Positions 54,796-62,272 of a DNA stretch of 64,000 nucleotides are shown piece by piece. Position 1 is the stretch's first letter. Every line of letters starts with the position of its first letter. Below the pieces are notes generated by a model that was not told the DNA's origin, searched no databases, and saw only the letters and a program-made list of their open reading frames with translations. The stretch covers positions 1 through 64,000 of the forward strand of contig NZ_JANJYH010000016.1 in the NCBI RefSeq assembly GCF_024609245.1, read 5' to 3'. The position numbers were made by a program, and so were the translations under genes. This stretch comes from Haloarchaeobius sp. FL176. GTDB taxonomy: Archaea; Halobacteriota; Halobacteria; Halobacteriales; Natrialbaceae.

Positions 54796-57113
54796 TCTGA
54801 TATGGATTTAACCGCTTCAATTGTTGCCTTCTGAACGTTCTCCGAAGCCTGATCCACCCCAGCTGGCAGATCAGTCGTGAGGTCGCCAGCGATGCTACTG
54901 CTCATTTGGGCCTCGATTGCTTCCCGAGCCTGCCGTCCGATCTTCTGATGCTCTGTCCGAATCCGTTTCATCGCTCCAGCAGTTGCTTCAGCTGTTGGTT
55001 CCATCTCGGGGTCACACACTGCAAGAACACGTCTGACATCCTCAGGGTCTCGTGGCCCAATCGTATCCCCAGTCCGCCAATTGGAGACCGTAGAAACGTC
55101 GCTGATATCAGAGCCGCGTTCCTGCAGCTCGGACAGTAATTCGTCCTGGCTCATGTCCGCTGACAGTGCATCATCGAGGATCGTTCGCCATCGCTCCACA
55201 ACCGATTCGGCTTTCCGGAGTTGTTCCTGGTCGTGGGCAGACTCGACGAACAAATCGTAAATGTCGTCAGCGGCCGAATCCAGCAAGAGGAGTGTCTCAC
55301 CAGCAGTGAGATCTTCGGAACGTTTTCGTGCGATATCCCCGTTCCCCTTAAGCACACTCACACGGCTTTGTGAGGAAAGTTTGCGCGTCTCACCATTCGA
55401 AAGCTCGACTTCGAGGCCCGGCTCCCGAGTCTGACCGTCCGACGTCGAAGAGGTGGAGGACATACCAGATGAATCACCACCTTCGAAGTCCTGTCGTAAG
55501 GCCTCAGTTGGGTCGACATCGGTTAAGTTATCCGGGCGCTCGTACGTGTCCACGATTGATTCCGCGGACTCTGACGGTGGGGATTGAGATGCCGATTGAG
55601 CCACGGACCCGGACTGCTGTGGGGACTGAGCTGCCGATCGAGCCGGTGACGCTTCCTGTGGCTTGGATCGACCACCAACCTGGCCGATGTCCTGGGTTGA
55701 GATTGTCGCCCCGATGTTAGCCATCCCCTCTGCAAGTCGTTCTTCTACGATCGGTGCCCACGGCTCGAACTGCAGGAATACAATCCGTTCAGCAGTCGGA
55801 AAGTCATAGAGATATGAATCCGCATCAAGCGGCCTGGCAACGATGATTTCCCCGTTCGGCGTTGGCTCAACCTCATCAACGGTCTTAATTGAGACCGAAT
55901 CCGCAAGTTTGCGGTCCTCCAGCGTAATTGCTTGAAGTATCGCTTTGTGTTCGAAGTCGTTTCGGACGACGACGATTCGCGGTCCCCCCTGACTGCTCTC
56001 TCCGGTGGTGATCAGCTCAAAGAGATGCTCTTGAAGTGGATGGCTCCTGTTGAGCCGTCCGTGGAGAGCATCTGCTGCTTCACAGTAATTGATCAGCACA
56101 TCCGCCGCCCGACCATCCAAGCGCTGGGCTTTGCCGCGGAGGTTCTCTAATAGCTCGCGGACGCCCTGTTGGTAGTAATTATCGGCAACGACGCTATCCC
56201 AGTATTCAGGCTTAACTGGGAGGCGGGTGAGGAGATTGAATAACCACCCGACTTCCATTTTGAGCACTCCTTGTACATGATGCATCGACTGGATGTCGTT
56301 TTGCATTGCACTCAGATCCGAGACGATCTGATAGAGTTCGGGATAGCCGATGGTTCTCTGCTCAACGACTACATCGGAAGTGTTGATGAGGTGTTCAAAA
56401 CGGGTGGTCAAGCTGGGGTTCTCCGGGATAGTGTCCGGTTCAGCTGTCGTGAGTAGTTCGTTCGTGATCTGAACCGTCAACCATTTTTCGTCGATCGCCT
56501 CTGCTTCGGCCGTCATCTCATCTGTATAGAAGATAAACGGGCAGCTGGTGGCCTCGTAAAGGGCCATGATTTCATCGAAGCGGCGTCCGAAGGAGCCCCA
56601 TTCGGGTTTCCGGAGATCGACGAAGACCGCACCAACAGAGTCTCCGGGATGTTCCGTATCGATTTCAAAACTATTTTTCGCGGTGTAAATATCCGCCTCT
56701 TGGTCGATTTGGGAAAGCCGGTCGATCGGCTCTCTGGAAATTAATCGAGGACTGTCTCCGATGGAATCACGTCGGAATTCGTCGAGTTGAGACACGTAGC
56801 CATGATGAAGGGCGGGAAAACAGAGGAGTGATTTGTTCCCGCCAATGATTCCATCAGTGGGGAATCTGGGGTCTTGGGTCCGGACGTACGCGAGGCAAAC
56901 GGCCAGGGGGACGCGGTTGGAAGGAATCGGGTCATGAATTAACAGTGAATGCCCGAGTTCAATCTTCCGAAGCGACTCCTCAACTACGGCGAGCTCGGTT
57001 TGACCGAATGAGAATGCTCCATCAGCAGTTGTGATGTTCGCTGGGAACCACCTATCGAGGTATCGCCGGTCAAGGCAACTCTGCGCGTGTTCCGCGATGG
57101 AGTCAATTGTCAT
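54792..57113 (-). CDS. DrmE-like protein (first gene of drmAB-like operon)
   Basis: A 773-residue protein without a visible Walker A. It has a helicase-like Rossmann core without ATPase motifs (GAVFVDLRKPEWGSFGRR, EATSCPFIFYTDE; later RIVFLQFEPWAPIVEERLAEG), a Ser/Gln-rich linker (about 495-560), and a helical C terminus with a helix-turn-helix look (ISDVSTVSNWRTGDTIGPRDPEDVRRVLAV). DrmE of class 2 DISARM has a similar length and place, and the pattern of a degenerate helicase-like protein fits, but I cannot confirm homology. Its AT-rich promoter with a 15-bp palindrome lies directly upstream. Confidence 0.55.
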   Translation of the reverse strand: MTIDSIAEHAQSCLDRRYLDRWFPANITTADGAFSFGQTELAVVEESLRKIELGHSLLIHDPIPSNRVPLAVCLAYVRTQDPRFPTDGIIGGNKSLLCFPALHHGYVSQLDEFRRDSIGDSPRLISREPIDRLSQIDQEADIYTAKNSFEIDTEHPGDSVGAVFVDLRKPEWGSFGRRFDEIMALYEATSCPFIFYTDEMTAEAEAIDEKWLTVQITNELLTTAEPDTIPENPSLTTRFEHLINTSDVVVEQRTIGYPELYQIVSDLSAMQNDIQSMHHVQGVLKMEVGWLFNLLTRLPVKPEYWDSVVADNYYQQGVRELLENLRGKAQRLDGRAADVLINYCEAADALHGRLNRSHPLQEHLFELITTGESSQGGPRIVVVRNDFEHKAILQAITLEDRKLADSVSIKTVDEVEPTPNGEIIVARPLDADSYLYDFPTAERIVFLQFEPWAPIVEERLAEGMANIGATISTQDIGQVGGRSKPQEASPARSAAQSPQQSGSVAQSASQSPPSESAESIVDTYERPDNLTDVDPTEALRQDFEGGDSSGMSSTSSTSDGQTREPGLEVELSNGETRKLSSQSRVSVLKGNGDIARKRSEDLTAGETLLLLDSAADDIYDLFVESAHDQEQLRKAESVVERWRTILDDALSADMSQDELLSELQERGSDISDVSTVSNWRTGDTIGPRDPEDVRRVLAVCDPEMEPTAEATAGAMKRIRTEHQKIGRQAREAIEAQMSSSIAGDLTTDLPAGVDQASENVQKATIEAVKSISE

Positions 57114-57122
57114 TGTTATCTT

Positions 57123-57155
57123 ATTAATCTAAATTAATCAACAAACAGTGTTTGT
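57123..57155 (-). promoter_or_regulatory. Promoter with two palindromes before the DrmE-like gene
   Basis: ATTAATCTAAATTAAT (57123-57138) is an AT-rich inverted repeat 10-25 bases before the ATG at 57113, in the TATA zone. ACAAACAGTGTTTGT (57141-57155) is a 7-bp palindrome with one central base, placed 28-42 bases upstream where TFB or a repressor would bind. The arrangement suggests regulated, leaderless transcription. Confidence 0.5.
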
Positions 57156-57354
57156 GTTGATGGATAAATGTATCTTGATAGATTAAACCTTTCCCAAACG
57201 TTTCCAAGAAGATGTTACTACATATACTTTTGTGCAGGGACAATAGCCCAGGCGTTGATTTTGGTGGATGCTTTCGATAGCCGATCAGCGGACTCATATA
57301 TGTTTTCCACATTGAATGGGGACCCAATGACAGGGTGAGTGTGACATCTCCTGA

Positions 57355-57382
57355 TAGTATCGAGATGCTAGTGTCGATACTA
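57355..57382. repeat. Perfect 9-bp inverted repeat (hairpin)
   Basis: TAGTATCGA (57355-57363) and TCGATACTA (57374-57382) with a 10-base loop. It lies in the spacer 242 bases before the DrmE-like gene and could be a protein-binding site; no T-rich tail follows, so a terminator is less likely. Confidence 0.45.
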
Positions 57383-57637
57383 ATACAATCAGACTATACG
57401 AATGCTGTGGCCGATCGTGATGTCCCATTGGCAGACACCCCGTTTTCACTCAACAATTCCAAACGAGGAACACGTGATTCCACGTACTGGGGATAAGGAG
57501 GTTTGGCTTAAGCCGTGTACCTAGCACCAGTCTTCTCAGAGAAATCCAGCGGCTTCAGCTGTGAGGATAGTACCGCCCAAACGTGGTCAATCAACCACGG
57601 CTACTTCATCAGCTCCCGAATATCGCTGATAGATGAT

Positions 57638-58876
57638 TCACTCACTATCTGCATCCTCAGTGACGTCGTCGAGGTTCTGAAATCGGAATTGAGAGCCCTC
57701 AAGATACGATTCGCTATATTCGAATGCCAGCCATTTCCGGCCAGTCTGCTGGGCCATCTGCCCCGTTGTGTTACTACCAGCAAATATATCGAGCACTGTA
57801 TCACCAGGCTCCGTCAGGAATTGAATGAAGAATTTTGGGAGCTCACGGGGGAACCGTGCGGGGTGAATTTCAGTATCGGTGGCCTTGCACGCCTTGAGAT
57901 ACGTAGTCTGGGACCGCGTGTTCGCGATTTCGAGGACGTTGTCTTGGGTATACGCTGAACCGACGGTTTGGACGAACTCCTCCACGACGTCATTCTCTAA
58001 AATGACATCAAGGAGGTTCTCCGGGATATCGAGTTTCTCGAGCAGTTCCTCGGGATCGACGTGTGGTGTCGATTCATCGATCGTGTTCATGAAATTGGGA
58101 CGAATAGCCCCATCCTCAACTGGTTCGTCGAACGTGTCGCTTATTGAGTGTTCGCTGGGACGATCCTTTGCAGTATACCCGGATTCCATGAGTTGCTTCT
58201 GGGCATCACTATATTCCTTGAGGACTCGCCTGTTGTCTGGTTTCTCCCGGGCAGACCCTTTGGAGAGCCACCACACGTGATTGACTGCATCTTTTACGCG
58301 AATCCGCTCAATCGTCACCCACTGGGCAGGCGTCGGTAATTTTGCGGGATTGTACCAGTAGAAGTCCTGGGCGAGATTAAACGACTCCCCGATTTCCGTG
58401 GCCAGTTGTCCTTCGTCATCGGTCAATGCATGAAGCAGCTCGAAGTGATAGTGCGAGCGGAGAGGTTCCCCTTTCTGCCACCCTCCGCCAATATCGATGA
58501 CGAACGAACCGTCTTCCTCGAGAGTCTGATAGACCTTGGCGGCGAAGTCCAAGAACCAGTCAACGTACTCTTCTGGCGATTTGTTGCCGTACTGTTTCTC
58601 TTTTCGGAGTGCAAACGGCGGTGAGGTTACAACAAGGTCGATGGGTGAACCATTTATCTGGTCGAGTAATTTGAGGCTGTCCCCAGCATATGCAGCCCCC
58701 TGAACCGGCCGACCTCCAAGCTGCTCAAAGGATAAATGCACTTCTGTGGTCTCGTTTCCGGGCGTTGTGACGTACTCAGGGGCTGTCCCGTTGAGAAGGT
58801 CCGTCACTTGTCTGGGGGACGTTTCAGCCATCAACTTCGTCGGCGTATCAGTCCCGCGATCTCCGTCAAGTTCCAT
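57638..58876 (-). CDS. SPPF-type DNA methyltransferase, first copy
   Basis: A 412-residue beta-type methyltransferase. Catalytic motif IV comes first (DLVVTSPPFALRKEKQYGN, about 80-98) and the AdoMet motif last (VLDIFAGSNTTGQMAQQ, about 375-391). The S-P-P-F form is typical of N4-cytosine enzymes, though N6-adenine cannot be excluded. Shared with the second copy are IRVKDAVNHVWWLSKGS, ANTRSQTTYLKAC and HPARFPRELPKFFIQFL. A 60-residue insert (PHVDPEELLEKLDIPENLLD region) is absent from the second copy and may alter specificity. A TATA-like TTTTTATCAT lies about 33 bases upstream. It diverges from the Mrr-like gene. Confidence 0.88.
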   Translation of the reverse strand: MELDGDRGTDTPTKLMAETSPRQVTDLLNGTAPEYVTTPGNETTEVHLSFEQLGGRPVQGAAYAGDSLKLLDQINGSPIDLVVTSPPFALRKEKQYGNKSPEEYVDWFLDFAAKVYQTLEEDGSFVIDIGGGWQKGEPLRSHYHFELLHALTDDEGQLATEIGESFNLAQDFYWYNPAKLPTPAQWVTIERIRVKDAVNHVWWLSKGSAREKPDNRRVLKEYSDAQKQLMESGYTAKDRPSEHSISDTFDEPVEDGAIRPNFMNTIDESTPHVDPEELLEKLDIPENLLDVILENDVVEEFVQTVGSAYTQDNVLEIANTRSQTTYLKACKATDTEIHPARFPRELPKFFIQFLTEPGDTVLDIFAGSNTTGQMAQQTGRKWLAFEYSESYLEGSQFRFQNLDDVTEDADSE

Positions 58877-59028
58877 GGCGTGTTCTATTGGCCCAGCTCT
58901 ATGATAAAAACATCTTCTATCTGAGCTGAAGGGGGTGTGAATTTTCGGCTTTCAATATCTCATACCAGCGGTACCACACACGGCGGTACATCTAATACAT
59001 CAGTCATAATATTGTCCACACCACGCTC
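58877..59028. promoter_or_regulatory. Divergent promoter, methyltransferase / Mrr-like gene
   Basis: 152 bases. Leftward: ATGATAAAAA (complement TTTTTATCAT, near 58901-58911). Rightward: CATAATATTG (near 59005-59014), about 20 bases before the ATG at 59029. No strong operator palindrome. Confidence 0.45.
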
Positions 59029-60555
59029 ATGACCGATAACCAGTCCACCCTACCGTTCGGTGACGCATTCAGCCCTGGCCAGCTACACACAGACGCTACA
59101 GAAAGTTCCGAACTCGTTGTTATTTTAGAGCTTATTGCCGAGCATGAGGGAAACGAGGACAAATTCAAATCCGCTGTGGCAGAACGGTTTTTTCAAGAGA
59201 CACAGGATTCCGAGGAACGAGCTCGACTCGTTGTCCTCGGCCTCAAGGATCCCGGTTACCAACTCGTCACTGACGACTTCACGTTCACGACCCTTGGCTC
59301 TCGTCTCTACGAACTCCGTAGCGACGAATCTGAACTCTATGATGCCTTTGCTCGTCATATTCTACTCAATCTACACGGCCGCAAGGTGATTGAAGTCATA
59401 TTGGATCTTGACGCAAGTGGGGAGAAAACGACCGCAGAGAACATCAAAGACGCTCTCGAGCGACGATATGGTATCACCGTCAGTGAAACAAGCAACCACT
59501 GGAGCCAAATGCGGGGGTGGCTCAACAAAGCCGGCATACTCAACACTGGCTCCCATCACTACAACATCGACACCGAACGCCTCAACGAGGTTCTAGATCT
59601 CAGCTCACAGGAACTGGAAACACTTGAGGATTTCACCACAGAACAACGTGCTTTCCTCCGCGGATTAGCTGCCATTGACCCCGGCGGTCCGATTAAAAAT
59701 ACAAAGGTTCGAGAAATTGCCTCCAACAGGCACGACGCAGAAATCCCCCAGAGCAAAATTACGGAGAATATCCTCGAACCACTCGCTGACGCTGGCTACA
59801 TCGAGATCTCGACTCGGCGTGGTGCTCCGAATCTCGTGGAGCCGACAGCCGACTTCGAGGCGGAGGTCCTCAGTCCACTTCTAAGGCAATTAGCTGAAAG
59901 GATCGATGTGCCGCGAGAAGCACTCCAGCTCAATTTCGCGGAGTTGGATAATGCAATCGGAGTACAGTCGAGTTCGAAGCGGCGAACGGCGCTTACAGCC
60001 CTCGGTGTCCGGCTTGGTCGACAACTGGGGCTCGAATATGTTGGTCGCCGAACCGAGGACACTGGTGCAGGAGAAGTCAGCGCTGACATCATCATGGATG
60101 ATACCACTTTCACTCTAACGCGGTGGTTGGTTCACTGTTCTGCATCACGTTCTCAGGTGACACCCACTCAGATAGCCAGTACGACTACGACGGCCCGTCT
60201 CACGAATGCGAACACCATTCTGTACGTAGCTCGCGGGGGGTTCCGAGAAGATGCGAATCGCATGGCCACCCGGATCATGAAAAACGAGCCATATACGATT
60301 CTGACATTAACCAATCAACCGAATCCTGCTTACGATGATGATCCCAACGAGTTATTCGACGATTTAGCTGAGCAGCTATCCACAATCCGTCGTACGAAAG
60401 CTCTCCCAGAAGATGGTCCATTCCGTGGAGTATCAGTATGTCAATTTACCGAAGACGACTCAATCCAGCGGACGGTCGCGGAGTTCGAAGATGGTTTCGG
60501 TCAATTCAAAGAGAACGAAAGCGAGTCACGAGGACTGGACGAGTTCACCGATTGA
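59029..60555 (+). CDS. Winged-helix protein with degenerate Mrr-like domain
   Basis: A 508-residue protein. Residues about 1-290 contain repeated winged-helix-like units (TTAENIKDALERRYGITVSE; TKVREIASNRHDAEIPQSKI). Residues about 315-440 resemble an Mrr-type restriction domain: GVRLGRQLGLEYVGRRTEDT, SADIIMDDTTF, RWLVHCSASRSQVTPTQIA, then NTILYVARGGFREDANRMA. In active Mrr domains the strand reads Q-C-K; here it is H-C-S, so the catalytic Lys is missing. It ends RGLDEFTD, the same octapeptide as the next gene's product. It is placed like the restriction or specificity subunit of a methyltransferase cassette. Confidence 0.65.
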   Translation: MTDNQSTLPFGDAFSPGQLHTDATESSELVVILELIAEHEGNEDKFKSAVAERFFQETQDSEERARLVVLGLKDPGYQLVTDDFTFTTLGSRLYELRSDESELYDAFARHILLNLHGRKVIEVILDLDASGEKTTAENIKDALERRYGITVSETSNHWSQMRGWLNKAGILNTGSHHYNIDTERLNEVLDLSSQELETLEDFTTEQRAFLRGLAAIDPGGPIKNTKVREIASNRHDAEIPQSKITENILEPLADAGYIEISTRRGAPNLVEPTADFEAEVLSPLLRQLAERIDVPREALQLNFAELDNAIGVQSSSKRRTALTALGVRLGRQLGLEYVGRRTEDTGAGEVSADIIMDDTTFTLTRWLVHCSASRSQVTPTQIASTTTTARLTNANTILYVARGGFREDANRMATRIMKNEPYTILTLTNQPNPAYDDDPNELFDDLAEQLSTIRRTKALPEDGPFRGVSVCQFTEDDSIQRTVAEFEDGFGQFKENESESRGLDEFTD

Positions 60556-60641
60556 TGCAGAGGTAACTGTAGTTGGGGTTCAATACACTACTGAAATCTG
60601 GAGTCGGTCCACTTACGTCCATCGAGCGAATTCAGGTTGAT

Positions 60642-61691
60642 ATGCCTTCGACGCTGCCGGTGTCCGATTTACTCTCTTCGTCACCGGCCTACACGTCGGA
60701 TTTGGGAGCTGCATACCATGGCGACAGCCGTGAACTTCTGCAGGAACTCCCCACAAATTCGATCGATCTTGTTGTGACCTCACCCCCATTCGATCTCGCT
60801 CATCAGAAAGAATACGGTGACGACTGGGGCGAAGAGGACTATCAAGACTGGTTCCTCGAATTCGCCGCTGAAGTCAAACGGGTCCTCGCTGAGCACGGTA
60901 GTTTCGTCATTGAAATCGGGGGAGCATTCGAAGAAGGCACACCAGTTCGATCCACCTATCAGTTCGAGCTCCTTGCAAGGTTGACAAGTGAAGAGGGGAT
61001 GTTTCAGCTCGCTCAAGACTTCTACTGGCATAACCCTGCGAAACTCCCCTCACCTGCGGAGTGGGTCAACCGCCGTCGAATACGGGTGAGTGATGCTGTC
61101 ACTCACGTCTGGTGGCTTGCACCAAATATCTCCACAGCAAGCGCAACGGAGGACGACGAACATCCAATTCCTGAAGCTGACAACCGGCGTGTCTTGACTG
61201 AATTCAGCGACAGTCAAAAATATCTGCTCCACAAACGGAAGTACAATTCTGGTGAACGGCCATCCGGGCACAACATCAGCGAAGAAGGGTTCTTCACAGA
61301 TGCCGGCGGAGCCATTCCCGATAATCTTTTCTCCGCAACCAATACCCGTAGTCAGACGCATTACGACAAAATGTGCCAGCGCGCAGGACTGGACAAGCAT
61401 CCAGCTCGGTTCCCACCTGAGATACCTGAATTCTTCATCCAGTTCCTCACGCCGAATTCGCCTTATGAGAACTGGGACCGGGGGTATCTGGACCGGCCAA
61501 TCGTTCTCGATATCTTCGGTGGCTCAAACATCACAGGAAAAATTGCCGAGGACAACGACCGCCACTGGCTGGCTTTCGAAAAGGACCAAGACTACCTGGA
61601 GTCCTCAGAACTCCGGTTTCTCTCTCCCGGTGAGGTCCTTCGAAAGTACGAGGATGAACAGCGTGGCCTCGATGAGTTTACAGACAAATGA
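60642..61691 (+). CDS. SPPF-type DNA methyltransferase, second copy
   Basis: A 349-residue beta-type methyltransferase, paralog of 57638-58876. Motif IV is DLVVTSPPFDLAHQKEYGD (about 43-61), followed by WFLEFAAEVKRVLAEHGSFV; the AdoMet motif is VLDIFGGSNITGKIAED (about 290-306). IRVSDAVTHVWWLAPN and HPARFPPEIPEFFIQFL match the first copy. The ATG at 60642 is preferred over the TTG at 60573. Two related enzymes in one locus often modify the two strands of an asymmetric site. Its tail, EQRGLDEFTDK, repeats the octapeptide that ends the preceding gene. Confidence 0.88.
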   Translation: MPSTLPVSDLLSSSPAYTSDLGAAYHGDSRELLQELPTNSIDLVVTSPPFDLAHQKEYGDDWGEEDYQDWFLEFAAEVKRVLAEHGSFVIEIGGAFEEGTPVRSTYQFELLARLTSEEGMFQLAQDFYWHNPAKLPSPAEWVNRRRIRVSDAVTHVWWLAPNISTASATEDDEHPIPEADNRRVLTEFSDSQKYLLHKRKYNSGERPSGHNISEEGFFTDAGGAIPDNLFSATNTRSQTHYDKMCQRAGLDKHPARFPPEIPEFFIQFLTPNSPYENWDRGYLDRPIVLDIFGGSNITGKIAEDNDRHWLAFEKDQDYLESSELRFLSPGEVLRKYEDEQRGLDEFTDK

Positions 61692-61778
61692 TCCGAGTCG
61701 GATACGTGAGGGCTTGAGTTTCCAAATTTGTCAATAGAAACGATGAATACTATCTGATTTTCCGCGTTCCGTCACAAG

Positions 61779-61787
61779 TAATATATT
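61779..61787 (+). promoter_or_regulatory. TATA element of the TRAM-domain gene
   Basis: TAATATATT, 23-31 bases before the ATG at 61810; strong match to a haloarchaeal TATA box for a leaderless transcript. Confidence 0.6.
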
Positions 61788-61809
61788 ACATTAGCAACAT
61801 CCCCTTCGT

Positions 61810-62262
61810 ATGGGTAGAGACAACAAGGACCGATATGGATATCGACATCGCAAAGATTCATCCTATGGCCTTGGGGAGTCAAAACCAGGTGATGTAGGGG
61901 ACAGTAAGGGGACCATCCACGATAGAGCCACCTCAGATAACAACGTAATCATTGATGGGAAGGCCCAGAATTACGAGTCCCACAAGAGATCTCAGTCTAA
62001 AAATACCGAGACTAAAAAGTCATCAAATTCCAAGAAGAGTCAGAATTCCAAGTCCCGGCGGAGTCAGAAGGGACAATTTGCGGAACTCGATGGAAAAACG
62101 GTTGAAGTCACGGTCGAACGGGTGAGCGGTTCGGGTAATCCGATCGCCACGTATCGGGGGGTTCACGTGCATGTCCCACACGGGAATCCAGGGAACAAGT
62201 ATGAAGTTGAATTGGATGCCCAGAGTGGGTACTTTGTCGGGAAGGAAACTCTGAAAGAGTAG
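61810..62262 (+). CDS. TRAM-domain RNA-binding protein with basic N-terminal arm
   Basis: A 150-residue protein. The last 60 residues form a TRAM-like OB fold (GKTVEVTVERVSGSGNPIAT, then GVHVHVPHGNPGNKYEVEL), a fold that binds structured RNA; small TRAM proteins serve as RNA chaperones in archaea. The first 90 residues are low-complexity and basic (SKKSQNSKSRRSQKGQ), contrary to the acidic norm of the organism, and could increase nucleic acid affinity. It has its own TATA element and converges with the second SF1 helicase gene (10-base gap). Confidence 0.75.
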   Translation: MGRDNKDRYGYRHRKDSSYGLGESKPGDVGDSKGTIHDRATSDNNVIIDGKAQNYESHKRSQSKNTETKKSSNSKKSQNSKSRRSQKGQFAELDGKTVEVTVERVSGSGNPIATYRGVHVHVPHGNPGNKYEVELDAQSGYFVGKETLKE

Positions 62263-62272
62263 TTCAATAGAC

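Larger units (their letters stand above)
57114..57637. other. AT-rich intergenic region, promoter of the drmEAB-like operon
   Basis: 524 bases, clearly richer in A/T than the flanking genes, between the first methyltransferase and the DrmE-like gene. It contains the operator-like sequences at 57123-57155 and a hairpin at 57355-57382. No gene was recognised. Confidence 0.55.
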
